Shown one piece after another: positions 1-8,257 of a stretch of 64,000 bases of DNA; position 1 is the first letter of the stretch; each line of letters opens with the position of its first letter. The position numbers were made by a program, and so were the translations under genes. Source of the DNA: DDH964 sp963763205 (lineage in GTDB: Bacteria > Desulfobacterota > Desulfuromonadia > Desulfuromonadales > DDH964); NCBI GenBank assembly GCA_963763205.1, contig CAVXNQ010000018.1, forward strand, positions 62,001 through 126,000. Direction: 5' to 3'. The notes beneath the pieces were generated by a model. The model worked only from the letters and a program-made list of their open reading frames with translations, ran no database searches and was not told where the DNA came from.

Positions 1-432
1 GCGTTGCAGCAGGTCCTGGGACGGGTAGCCGAGCATCGATTCCAGCTGCCGGTTGACGAAGGTGATCAGGCCGTCGGGGCTGACGATCAGGATCCCTTCC
101 TTGGTCGCCTCGACGATCCGCCGGTAGCGTTCACCCTGGTCGCGGACCTCCCGCAACAGCGGCGGCAGGCCGCCGATGCCGGCCAGCAGCAACAGGGAGA
201 CGGCCAGCCCGAAGAGTTCGTTATCCATCTGGGGGGTGTAGGTCTGGGGGGAGAACAAGGCGTGGCCGAGGCTGACCAGGGGCGCCAGCGCGAGAATCAG
301 GACGGCGGCCGCCAGCAACAGCCAGGTCCGCGAACGCCCGCCGAAGCGGGCCAGGCGCAGGGTCAGAATCGCCGCTGCGAATCGCAGCAGGGTGGTTGCC
401 ATGAGGATGGCGAGGGCAACGGCAACGGTCAT
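1..432 (-). CDS. PAS-domain membrane sensor protein, N-terminal part (truncated by window edge)
   Basis: Reading leftward from an ATG at 432, an open frame of 144 codons runs off the window. It has hydrophobic segments near residues 2-20, 38-58 and 75-95, then a short linker and the start of a PAS domain (RRIVEATKEGILIVSPDG, then a LESMLGYP-like stretch). This layout is typical of the sensory half of a membrane histidine kinase or diguanylate cyclase. The output domain lies outside the window, so the output type is unknown. No strong Shine-Dalgarno precedes the chosen ATG, and a second ATG ten codons in (position 402) is possible. It lies downstream of the hybrid kinase at 578-2683 on the same strand, separated by 145 nt, and may belong to the same signalling cluster. 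Confidence 0.7.
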   Translation of the reverse strand, partial: MTVAVALAILMATTLLRFAAAILTLRLARFGGRSRTWLLLAAAVLILALAPLVSLGHALFSPQTYTPQMDNELFGLAVSLLLLAGIGGLPPLLREVRDQGERYRRIVEATKEGILIVSPDGLITFVNRQLESMLGYPSQDLLQR

Positions 433-577
433 CGCAGTCGGCTCCGGTTGGACCGCTGAACTGCCCGGCGAAGTGCCCCGGGGACCGCTCGGTGGCCGTG
501 GCGGCGCGATCGGATTCGCAAGGACAGCGGCTGAACCATTATACCAGAGGCCGACTTGGGTGCGGCGGGGGAGGCGC

Positions 578-2683
578 TCAGCTGGTTGCTGCGTTGGGGA
601 GGGATGGCAGCCAGCGGTCGAGGATGTCCCGGAGCTGATTGGGCCAGAACGGCTTGCCGAGATGATCGTCCATCCCCGCTCCCAGGCATTTCCGGCGGTC
701 CTCTTCCAGGGCGTGGGCGGTCAGGGCGATGATCGGGGTCCGATGGCCGGCGGCAGCCGCCCGTTCTTCGCTGCGAATCCGGCGGGTGGCGGTGAAGCCA
801 TCCAGCTCCGGCATCTGGCAATCCATGAAAATCAGGTCGTAGGGGTTGGCGGCCCAGGCTTCCAGGGCCAGTCTGCCGTTGGCGACCAGGTCCACCTCGC
901 AACCGTACATCTCCAGCAGGGTCTTGATGAGGTCCTGGTTGACGAGGTTGTCCTCCGCCACCAGGACCCGGCCGCGGGGTGCTACGGCTCCCCCCCGGGG
1001 CACTTGGGGAGCGCCGGGGGGGGCGGCGGTTTCCGCGGCGGGGGGGAGCGAAGCCGGCCCTGCCTGTCTGTCGACGGCGAACGGGATGGTGAAGCGGAAG
1101 GTGGTCCCCTGCCCCGGCCTGCTCTCCACCGCGATGCTCCCGCCCATCAGTTCGAGGAGCTGGCGGACGATGGCCAGGCCGAGACCGGTCCCGCCGTACT
1201 GGCGGCTGGGAGTAGTGTCCACCTGGGAAAAGGATTCGAAGATCCGCTGTTGATCTTCGCTGGCGATGCCGATGCCGGTGTCCCGCACCGCGAAGCACAG
1301 CCGCGGATCCTGGCTGTCGTCGGGCGGCCGGGTGACGCCGATGCTGATCCGGCCCCGTTCGGTGAACTTGAGACTGTTGTTGACCAGATTGAGCAGGATC
1401 TGGCGCATCTTTCGGCCATCTCCCCACAGCGCATCGGGAACGTCCGCGGCCACCTGGCAGGTCAACTCCAGGCCCTTGCGCTGGGCCTGGCCGGCGAACA
1501 GATCGCGAACTTCCCCGAACAGCTGGCGCAGGGGGACCGGGCCCGCCCCGAGTTTCATCTGCCCGGCCTCGATCTTGGAAATATCGAGAACGTCGTTGAG
1601 CAGATCGAGGAGCGCCTCGGAGGACTGCATGACGGTCTCGGCAAAGTGCCGCTGCCGCGGCGGGAGGTCCTCCTGCAGCAGCAGTTCGGTCATGCCGATG
1701 ATGCCGTGCATGGGGGTGCGGATTTCGTGGCTCATATTGGCCAGAAAACTCGACTTGGCCTGGTTGGCCGCCTCCGCCCGGTCGGCCATCGCCACGGCCA
1801 GGTCCCGTGCTTCCCGCAGTTCCTGCGTGCGCTGCCGGACCTGCGCTTCGAGTTCCTCCTGCTGCCCCTCGACCCGCCGGCGGTAGTCGCGCAGGCGGCC
1901 GACCATGAGATCGAAGGCGGCGCCGAGTTCGGCTATCTCGCGGGAACCGGTGACCCTGACCTCTTGGCCAGGTTCGCCATCGCCGATGGTGCGGGTTGCC
2001 AGGGCCAGGTGTTTCAGGGGACCGGTGATCTTGCGCGTGGCCAGCAGGGTCAATACCACCCCCACCAGGACCAGCAGCAACGTGGCCAGACCGGCCGACA
2101 GCACCAGTTCCCGCAGTTGCCGGTGGTAAGGCTCCAGGTCGAGGCCGAGGCGGATCGCACCGATGATCTGCGGTGTCTTGGGAGAAAAATTCTGGAATCC
2201 GTCGGCGTCGCTCTTTCCCTGGCTGACCACCGGGGCGATCAGCTCGAGATAGCGATGCCCGTCACTGCCGGCCCCTTGCCGGGCCGGAGCCGCCGTGACC
2301 GATTTGGCGAATCCCGCTGGTGGTTCCGGCAGCGTCGCGACGATACCGGAGGGGTGCTGAATCAGCAGCCGCCGGTGCTGGTCGAAAATCGCGATAAAGG
2401 CGACATCCTCATCGGCGAAGGCGAGGTCGACCAGCTCCTGGAGGGCGCTGGGATCGGCGGTGTAGATGGCGTACTCGGCGTTCTTGACGACCATGGCGGC
2501 GGTGGTCCGCAGACGGTTTTCCAGCTGCCGCTCATTGTTGTGGATCCGGTCCCGGACCAGGTAGGCGGTGACCGCCAGCGAGGTCGCCAGGATCAGGGAG
2601 ATACTCAGCAGGTTGAACTGGGTGGCGAGACTCAGCCCCGGTGTGTGGTTTCGCTGCCGTCGTGCCCTTTCCATCCGCGCCAT
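578..2683 (-). CDS. Hybrid sensor histidine kinase with C-terminal receiver domain
   Basis: The 701-aa protein has a first membrane helix (about residues 22-43), a periplasmic sensor region (about 44-190), a second helix (about 195-215), HAMP (215-270) and a coiled coil. HisKA follows with the H-box NMSHEIRTPM (His319), then an HATPase domain (N-box LVNNSLKF, G-boxes DTGIGIA and GGTGLGLA). A receiver domain near 570-695 has Asp621 in FMDCQMPELDG and Lys677. It should autophosphorylate in the cytoplasm and pass phosphate to its own receiver; there is no DNA-binding output. The start ATG follows the stop of the substrate-binding gene by one base, so the two are almost certainly co-transcribed. 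That suggests the binding protein at 2685-3632 feeds this sensor. The ligand is unknown. Confidence 0.9.
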   Translation of the reverse strand: MARMERARRQRNHTPGLSLATQFNLLSISLILATSLAVTAYLVRDRIHNNERQLENRLRTTAAMVVKNAEYAIYTADPSALQELVDLAFADEDVAFIAIFDQHRRLLIQHPSGIVATLPEPPAGFAKSVTAAPARQGAGSDGHRYLELIAPVVSQGKSDADGFQNFSPKTPQIIGAIRLGLDLEPYHRQLRELVLSAGLATLLLVLVGVVLTLLATRKITGPLKHLALATRTIGDGEPGQEVRVTGSREIAELGAAFDLMVGRLRDYRRRVEGQQEELEAQVRQRTQELREARDLAVAMADRAEAANQAKSSFLANMSHEIRTPMHGIIGMTELLLQEDLPPRQRHFAETVMQSSEALLDLLNDVLDISKIEAGQMKLGAGPVPLRQLFGEVRDLFAGQAQRKGLELTCQVAADVPDALWGDGRKMRQILLNLVNNSLKFTERGRISIGVTRPPDDSQDPRLCFAVRDTGIGIASEDQQRIFESFSQVDTTPSRQYGGTGLGLAIVRQLLELMGGSIAVESRPGQGTTFRFTIPFAVDRQAGPASLPPAAETAAPPGAPQVPRGGAVAPRGRVLVAEDNLVNQDLIKTLLEMYGCEVDLVANGRLALEAWAANPYDLIFMDCQMPELDGFTATRRIRSEERAAAAGHRTPIIALTAHALEEDRRKCLGAGMDDHLGKPFWPNQLRDILDRWLPSLPNAATS

Positions 2684-2684
2684 T

Positions 2685-3632
2685 TCAATACACCTTTTGG
2701 GCGCCCCGCAGGAGCGGGGCGGAGAGGTCGATTTTCATCTGTTTGGCGGTCCGCTGGTTAAGGGTGTAAAGCACCCGGCGGGGAGGCTGCGGCGGCAGGG
2801 TTGCCGGTGCCTGGCCGGCAATGACTTTCACGGCCAGTTCGGCGCACTGCGCGCCGATGTCCCGGTAATCCCGTTCAAGGGCGAAGAGCGCCCCGGCTTC
2901 GACCCAGACGGCCGAGAGACCGAAATAGGGGATGCGGTTGCGGAAGGAAAACAGCAGCAGGTTCCGCGCTGTCTGGGGATTGGCCACCATCGGGTCGCTG
3001 AGCCCCCACAGGACGTCACAGCTGTTGGCCAGCGCCTCCAGGGCTGCCGGCAAATCCTGCGGCGAGTTGATGGAAATCGCCTGCAGCTTGAGCCCGAGAC
3101 CTTTGGCGGCCCCGGCGGCGGCCTGGATGCGCGCGGCGTTTTCGGCCGGATTGTAGATCACTCCGATATTTTTGGCCCGGGGGAGCAGGCGGTGCAGCCA
3201 GTCGAGCTGGGTGGCCACCGGGAAGTCGAGGTAGACCCCGGTGACGTTCTTCCCTTTGGGCAGCGCCTGTTCGTTCAGCACCAGGCCGAAGACAATCGGG
3301 ATGCCGGTAATCTCCTTGGCGATCACATTGAGGGCGCGCGAGCCGAGGACGAAGATCAGCTGGGGTGGGTTGGCCTGGATGCGGGCAATCTGCCCGGCGA
3401 TCTCCCGCGCGTCGTCGGGGAGCTGGTAGACCCGCAGGTCGAGATCGCCGCCGGCGGCGGTGAACTGGCTGTGAAAACCGTCCAGAACTTCCGCGACGGG
3501 GACCGCGGGCTGCGTCGCCACCACGGCGATGACCACCGCCGCCCGGGAGTATCCCGGCAGGAGCAGCAGCCAGGCCAGGAGCAGGGGGGGCAGCAGGGCG
3601 GTTGCTTTGCGGATGTGGAGAAAGTCAGACAT
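2685..3632 (-). CDS. ABC-type periplasmic substrate-binding protein (ABC_sub_bind / TrpX-like family)
   Basis: The 315-aa protein has a cleavable signal peptide (about residues 1-31, cut near YSRA-A). The two-lobed fold of the ABC_sub_bind family (PF04392) follows, recognisable by the phrases PPQLIFVLGSRAL, IPIVFGLVLN, GVIYNPAEN and FGLSAVWVEAGAL. No permease or ATPase gene is adjacent. The gene sits between a TonB-dependent receptor (9 nt upstream) and a hybrid sensor kinase (1 nt downstream), so a role as periplasmic ligand sensor for the kinase is more likely than a role in an ABC importer. Family members bind amino acids or other small molecules; the ligand here cannot be read from sequence. 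Confidence 0.85.
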   Translation of the reverse strand: MSDFLHIRKATALLPPLLLAWLLLLPGYSRAAVVIAVVATQPAVPVAEVLDGFHSQFTAAGGDLDLRVYQLPDDAREIAGQIARIQANPPQLIFVLGSRALNVIAKEITGIPIVFGLVLNEQALPKGKNVTGVYLDFPVATQLDWLHRLLPRAKNIGVIYNPAENAARIQAAAGAAKGLGLKLQAISINSPQDLPAALEALANSCDVLWGLSDPMVANPQTARNLLLFSFRNRIPYFGLSAVWVEAGALFALERDYRDIGAQCAELAVKVIAGQAPATLPPQPPRRVLYTLNQRTAKQMKIDLSAPLLRGAQKVY

Positions 3633-3641
3633 CAGGCCCGT

Positions 3642-5649
3642 TCAGAAACTGTAGGTCAGGCGGCCGCGGTAGACCCGGCCGTCCTGGACGATGCGGTCCT
3701 GGAGATGGGCGGCCGAGACCGGATCGGCATAGCGTTTGTCGAGCAGGTTGTAGACGCTCAGCGCCACCTCCAGCCCCGGCAGCAGCTGCTTGCCGGTGAG
3801 GGTCAGGTTGGTGACGGCAAAACCGCCGGTTTCGGCGCCGGAGACTGTTCGGCGGTGGTCGGTGACCTGCTCCTCCATGGCCAGAAAGACCTGGTCCCGC
3901 CACAGCGGCGCGACCAGGTTGAGTTTCAGCTGCTGGCGCGGCGAGTTGCTCAGGGTCTCGTCGCTCTGGCGGTTATCGGTATTCTGCAGCGCATAGCTGA
4001 TCCGCCCCTCCCAGCCGTCGGCCAGGCGTCCCTCCAACTCCAGCTCCAGGCCGCGGGCCTCGACCTCGTCGATGTTGCGAAAGACCAGCAGGTTGTCGGT
4101 CGGATCGAGGGTCAGGTTGATGAGGTCCTTGATCCGGTAATAGTAGCCGCTGGCCACCGCCCGCAGGTGGTCGTTGAAATACTGTTCCCAGGCCACCTCC
4201 CAGGTGCGAATGGTTTCCGGGTTGAGGTCGGGGTTGGGTTTTTGTGTCTCCAGGCCGTCGTCATAGTAGCTTTCGAAGGCCGACGGAGCGCGGAAGGCTT
4301 CACCGTAGAGGAGCTTGAGAGCGGTATCCTCCCAGGGATTGAAGATCAGGGCCAGGCGGGGACTGGCCTTGCCGCCGAAGGTGCTGAAATGGTCGTAGCG
4401 GACCCCGATGCTGAGGGAAAGCTGGCGCAGAACCTGGTATTCGTCCTGGAGGTAGAGGCCGAGGTTGTCGCTGCTTTGCCGCGAGTCGAGATAGACGGCC
4501 AGGTCGGAGTTTTTCAGGTCCTGGCGGAAGTTGTCGCGGTATTCCCCGCCCGCGACCAGGCGGTGGTGCTGCAGCGTTTTGCCGAGCTGGACTTCCGTCC
4601 CCCACCAGTCGCCGCGAAAACGGTCCTGGTTGACGACCAAAAGGGACGGCGGCGCCGAGGCGTAGTCGTAAACGTAATCCCCTTCGGCGCGGAAGCGGTC
4701 GTAACTGGCCCGGGCCAACAGTTCCAGCCGGCCGGGAAAGAGGTGCCGGTAGTGAAAGGAGGGTGGACGTCTGGCGGCCGGAGGTCTGGTTGCGGGGGTC
4801 GTTGAAGACGGTTCCGAAGGCCCCGGTGGGCTCCTCTTTCTCGCGGTCCCCGTAAGCCGTTTCCAGGGTCAGGTCGCCGAGGGAGAATTTGCCGAACAGG
4901 GAGTGGAGCCGTTCGCCGTCACGGTCCGTCGCCACTCCGTGGTTGGTCTCGGGGGAATCGAATTCGGGAAATAGAGTTCTCCCGCGCCCTGGCTGTCGTA
5001 GGCCGTGCCGGAGAGGAGCAATTCCAGCCCCCCGGGATAGCGTTTGCCGTAGCTGAGCCGACCGCTGGTAGGTGTCGTGGCTGGCGGCGCTGGCGGAAAC
5101 CTCGGCTCCCTGCAGGTCCCGGCCGCGGCGGGTGATGATGTTGATCACGGCAAAGAAGGCGTTGCTGCCGTAGAGGGACGATCCGGGACCGCGCACCACC
5201 TCGACCCGGTCGATGAGATCCACGTCGAGAATGAAGTCGTTGCCGATGGGGGCGGTATCGAAGATGTTGTTGTTGAAGCGGGTGCCGTCGAGAAGCAATA
5301 GGATCCGGGTATTGAAATCCCCCGGCCGGCCGAAGCCGCGCACCCCGAGATAGGTGGTCTGGCGGTCGTAGGTGGTGTGAAAGCCGCGCACGCTGCGCAG
5401 GATGTCGGCCAGAGTCCGGTAGCCGTACTTGCGGATTTCGGCAGCGGTGATAATGCTGACCGTGGACGGGGCGGCGGTGACCTTCTGCTCGTATTTGGAG
5501 GCCGTGAAGACGGACGGGATCTCCTGGAAAAGGATGCTCTCATCGCCGCCCGGCAAGTCCGTGGCTGCCGCCGGGCCGGGCGCCGTTAAAAGCATCCCGG
5601 GCAACACCAGGCAGCAAAAAAGCCCGGTCAGACGCGTCTGCAAATCCAT
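3642..5649 (-). CDS. TonB-dependent outer-membrane receptor, interrupted by three single-base frameshifts
   Basis: The start is ATG 5649 (MDLQTRLTG), preceded by GGAGAGGAA. A signal peptide ends near residue 29, and a plug domain follows (about 45-175) with ITAAEIRKYGYRTLADIL, YLGVRGFG and DRVEVVRGPGSSLYG. The beta-barrel continues to a C-terminal YRGRLTYSF ending in Phe, typical of outer-membrane barrels. The frame breaks near 5071 (one extra base), 4967 (one missing) and 4760 (one extra). Between breaks the alternative frames give barrel-like sequence (YGKRYPGGLELLLSG; FHYRHLFPGRLELLARA). The net excess of one base matches the 2008-nt length; the repaired protein would be 668 aa. It resembles CirA/BtuB-type receptors for siderophores or cobalamin-like ligands, but the substrate is not known. 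It is the first gene of an apparent operon with a binding protein and a hybrid kinase. Confidence 0.85.
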
Positions 5650-5815
5650 GAAATTCCTCTCCGTTGCTGAAATAAAAAAGCTCCCCCCCATTTGCCCCAT
5701 CGGACCCATCATTCAAAAAAGGGGTAGAAGCCGCAGGCGTCCGAGAACTTGCAGCCGAGCTTCGTCGATTTGCATGGAATTCGGATAATGCGGGGAAAGA
5801 ACAGAAAACACTTAA

Positions 5816-5843
5816 CTTATAGTTCATACCGAAGTCCTGTCAA
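5816..5843 (-). promoter_or_regulatory. Sigma-70-type promoter for the TonB receptor operon
   Basis: On the minus strand there is a perfect -35 TTGACA (5838-5843), a 16-nt spacer and a -10 TATAAG (5816-5821). Transcription would start near 5809 and leave a leader of about 160 nt before ATG 5649. I saw no riboswitch consensus in that leader. Confidence 0.65.
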
Positions 5844-5849
5844 TGATTT

Positions 5850-5890
5850 CGGTCCGACCCCGGGATTGGTTCAATGCCGGGGTCGGACCG
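5850..5890. repeat. REP-like perfect hairpin (14-bp arms) downstream of the GNAT gene
   Basis: The arms CGGTCCGACCCCGG (5850-5863) and CCGGGGTCGGACCG (5877-5890) are perfectly complementary around a 13-nt loop. It sits 7 nt past the GNAT stop and just upstream of the TonB promoter. It could act as a transcription terminator or insulator, but no T-run follows on the minus strand. The GGGGTCGGACC word resembles REP/RAYT-associated palindromes known from deltaproteobacteria; no RAYT gene is in the window. Confidence 0.7.
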
Positions 5891-5897
5891 TTCCGAG

Positions 5898-6440
5898 TCA
5901 GCCCTTTGGTGGCCTCCAGAGGGTGCGGGCTTCGATGAAGGCAAAGGTTTCGCCGCTGCCATACCAGTCGTCCAGATGGCGCAGACAACGGCAATCGACA
6001 AGCACGTTCCGGACAAAGGAGTCCAGGCCGATGGAGGTGCGTACATGGGCGGAAAGCCGCGCAAAACCGCGACGCCGGGCCTCCTGGCAGAAGCCGATGA
6101 CCAGAGCTTTCAGCGCGGTGCCCCGGCGCCCGCCGGGCAGGGTTTGGATGAGGTCGACATAGATGTTGGCGGGGTCTCCCGGCATTTCAGGGTCCCATTG
6201 CTGCAGCTCGGCACAGACCCGGTCCTGGGGAATCGCCAGCAGGTAACCGGCAAGTGCCCCGTCCGGCGAGCGGAGGAGGACATTGATGTTGGCCGCATCG
6301 GCCAGCCCTTCGGCATAATACTGCTCCGGGTTCCCAAACTGCATCCGCGGGGGAAAGGCACTCTGCTGCATGGCCACCAGTTCCGCGATCAGGTCGGGCC
6401 GGCAGCGGCTGACGATTTCGATTCGGCTGCGGTGATTCAT
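5898..6440 (-). CDS. GNAT-family N-acetyltransferase
   Basis: The start is ATG 6440 (MNHRSRIEIV) behind a strong AAAGGAGG and gives 180 aa. The acetyl-CoA-binding motif A appears near residues 105-135: a beta strand (NIYVDLIQTLP), the pyrophosphate loop variant GGRRGTA, then helix ALKALVIGFCQEARRRG. The acceptor substrate is unknown. The gene overlaps the membrane-protein gene upstream by 4 nt, so the two are translationally coupled. It is the last gene of a three-gene cassette. Confidence 0.75.
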   Translation of the reverse strand: MNHRSRIEIVSRCRPDLIAELVAMQQSAFPPRMQFGNPEQYYAEGLADAANINVLLRSPDGALAGYLLAIPQDRVCAELQQWDPEMPGDPANIYVDLIQTLPGGRRGTALKALVIGFCQEARRRGFARLSAHVRTSIGLDSFVRNVLVDCRCLRHLDDWYGSGETFAFIEARTLWRPPKG

Positions 6441-6949
6441 GGCTGTCCTCCTTTCCAGAGTTGCAGCAGATCGCTGATCCCGTTGCAGCCGAGGGTATAG
6501 ACCTGGGTCCAGATGAACATCTGGATGCCGCTGGCCGTTACCAGCAGCGGCAGTTGCCAGGATCGGGACGGCAGCCGCTGGCGGAGATAGACCAGCAACG
6601 GGAACGGTCCCTCCCAGAGCAGCAGTCGAAGGCAGAGCGCCGCCTCCAGCCCCTTCCCGAACCAGGGGCAGCGCCCGGTGGCCATCTCCGTTCCGCGCCG
6701 CAGCGCCTGCATCAGGGTGAAGTCGACCTGCAAACGGTCGTTGCAGGCTAGAAACGCGGCGGAGACGGCCAAGTTGCCGGCCCAGAACAGCAGCCAGATC
6801 TGCTCGACGCCGAGTCCGCGGTATTTCAGCCAGGCAAAGAGCGATGCGCTCACCGCCACCAGCAGCCATTCGATGCAGTAGAAGGATGGCACGAGGGCAG
6901 CCAGCAGCAGGCGGGATCGGCGAGTTGCGGCAGTTTGCGACTCAGCCAT
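6437..6949 (-). CDS. Small polytopic membrane protein of unknown function
   Basis: The 170-aa product has four or more hydrophobic segments (about residues 13-38, 48-68, 105-122 and 132-155) and no signature I recognise. The start has a good site (AGGAGGTCGCC-ATG). It overlaps the 271-aa gene upstream by 8 nt and the GNAT gene downstream by 4 nt, so the three are one transcription unit. A role as membrane partner of the other two is inference only. Confidence 0.65.
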   Translation of the reverse strand: MAESQTAATRRSRLLLAALVPSFYCIEWLLVAVSASLFAWLKYRGLGVEQIWLLFWAGNLAVSAAFLACNDRLQVDFTLMQALRRGTEMATGRCPWFGKGLEAALCLRLLLWEGPFPLLVYLRQRLPSRSWQLPLLVTASGIQMFIWTQVYTLGCNGISDLLQLWKGGQP

Positions 6950-7757
6950 GGCGACCTCCTAACGCGGCCAGGGGCAGCGGCACGAAGTCCGGCTGCCGCA
7001 GCGGCAGGGCCGGGGGGAGGCACAACGCCTGGTGGACCTCGCTTTCCAGCGGTGACGGATACCAGGACCAGTAGGGGTCGCGCTCCCGGGCGATTGGCAG
7101 CAGGGGGACGATCAGCGGCCGGACTCCGTAACGCTCCTTGACCTCGGCAAAAGCCGGGCGGATGATCCGCCGGGTGAACTCCGACTCGTGACCGTCACTG
7201 TGGAAATTCTCGAACAGGATGCCGTCGCAGACGAAGAGGCTGAGCAGCCGCGGCCAGAAACGGGCGGGCTCTCCCCCCATCCGTTTCAGCCAAGGACTGT
7301 TGTCGGAAATCTCGACGCCGGGGAACTGGAGCTCCAGCAACCGGTGGTGGTAATCAATGAACCGTTCGCCCCAGCGGGTTTCAATGTCCCGCAGGGGTTT
7401 GCCGTCCCAGCGCTTGACGTCGATATTCCAGTGGCTCCTGGCCTGGAGTCTGCCGTCCTTTTCCTGACCCAGGTAGAAGCTCTGCCTGGCCAGGGCCAGC
7501 TTGTCCGGATTGGCAGAACAGAACTTGTCGGCGGCGTAATCCGGGCAGGCCACCTTGAGTCCAACCTGCCGGGCGCGGGCGGAAAAGATGTGGAACTCGA
7601 AGTTGGGAGACGCCAGATGGCGGGCCAGGACCGCCCGCGGTCCATTGGCCAGGAACTCCGGCAACTCCCCGAGGTCCTCCTGCAGCCGTTGCCGAAGTCG
7701 CTGGTCATCGCGTCGCTGCCAGAGGGTGGTACGGGCCGTCTGTGTGGTGACGTACAT
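6942..7757 (-). CDS. Hypothetical 271-aa protein, first gene of an unrecognised three-gene cassette
   Basis: The start ATG is behind GAAAGGAGAACAGACC. The protein is soluble, rich in Arg, Trp, Phe and His, and lacks a signal peptide or membrane segment. Conserved-looking blocks include FEFHIFSARARQVG, HWNIDVKRWDG, RWGERFIDYHHRLLEL, FWPRLLSLFVCDG, ILFENFHSDGHESEF and YWSWYPSPLESEVHQAL. The many His/Asp/Glu pairs could suit an enzyme, but I do not recognise the family. It overlaps the membrane-protein gene and is co-transcribed with it and the GNAT gene. Confidence 0.6.
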   Translation of the reverse strand: MYVTTQTARTTLWQRRDDQRLRQRLQEDLGELPEFLANGPRAVLARHLASPNFEFHIFSARARQVGLKVACPDYAADKFCSANPDKLALARQSFYLGQEKDGRLQARSHWNIDVKRWDGKPLRDIETRWGERFIDYHHRLLELQFPGVEISDNSPWLKRMGGEPARFWPRLLSLFVCDGILFENFHSDGHESEFTRRIIRPAFAEVKERYGVRPLIVPLLPIARERDPYWSWYPSPLESEVHQALCLPPALPLRQPDFVPLPLAALGGRHG

Positions 7758-8257
7758 GGTCTGTTCTCCTTTCGGGAGTTGGTTTGTCGCCGGCCGGTAT
7801 GCCGGCGGGTGGTGTGAGAATAACGACCGGCCCTTTCCCGGGACGATCGTTACGACGATAACGAGGAGGTTGTCAGACTATGCGGGCCGAAGCGAAAATT
7901 CGGATGTTTGAGAACAAATTTTGGCTCGTTTGCAGGCTCATAGCCGTAGCTATGGGTCAAAAAGGAACCGAAATATGGGCCAAACAGCCGGATTTGCAGC
8001 CGGCTCATGGGTAGTCCGACAGTCTCCTTGCCATTTTGAAGGGTAGCAGGGAGTGGGCGCAAATGACCGACAGGGTTGGTCCCCCTGGCGCCCTGCCGAG
8101 CGGACGCAGTGCTGACGGCCGCTCCGGCAAGTCCATGCAGCTGATGCCGAAAAATTCAGTCCGCCGGCCGGGCGAGGCGATGCCGCCAGCGGCTATCCGG
8201 GCCGCAATCAAGGGCCGGGATTAACCGATCGGGATCCAGCGGGAATTGACCCTCATT
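7758..8257. other. 500-nt intergenic region, no gene seen
   Basis: It lies upstream of the three-gene cassette and downstream of the SLC13 permease gene, both on the minus strand. I see no credible gene. About 150 nt of it (7872-8020) is an imperfect inverted-repeat element listed separately; the rest is unassigned and should hold the cassette's promoter. Confidence 0.5.
7872..8020. repeat. Imperfect inverted-repeat element with a CATAGC/GCTATG core
   Basis: The ends pair imperfectly (GTCAGACTATG at 7872-7882; CATGGGTAGTCCGAC ending at 8020). A perfect small hairpin, CATAGC-CGTA-GCTATG, lies at the centre (7939-7954). The inner arms GGATGTTTG and CAAACAGCC also pair. The architecture matches the elements at 31235-31372 and 54570-54708, though sequence similarity to those is limited. 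Confidence 0.55.

Noticed and set aside
392..2761. Long plus-strand open frame opposite the hybrid kinase
   Set aside because: It lies fully antisense to a kinase with clear motifs; its Gly/Pro/Arg-rich product matches nothing. It is a shadow frame caused by high GC.
3642..5649. True pseudogene status of the TonB receptor
   Set aside because: The three indels are single bases, alternative frames stay conserved, and four other genes show the same kind of break; error is more likely, though real decay is not excluded.
5649..5808. Riboswitch (for example cobalamin) in the TonB operon leader
   Set aside because: I looked for the cobalamin consensus GCCACTG and other known cores and saw none.
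8036..8224. Small plus-strand frame upstream of the SLC13 gene
   Set aside because: It overlaps a repeat element region, lacks a ribosome site and has no recognisable features.
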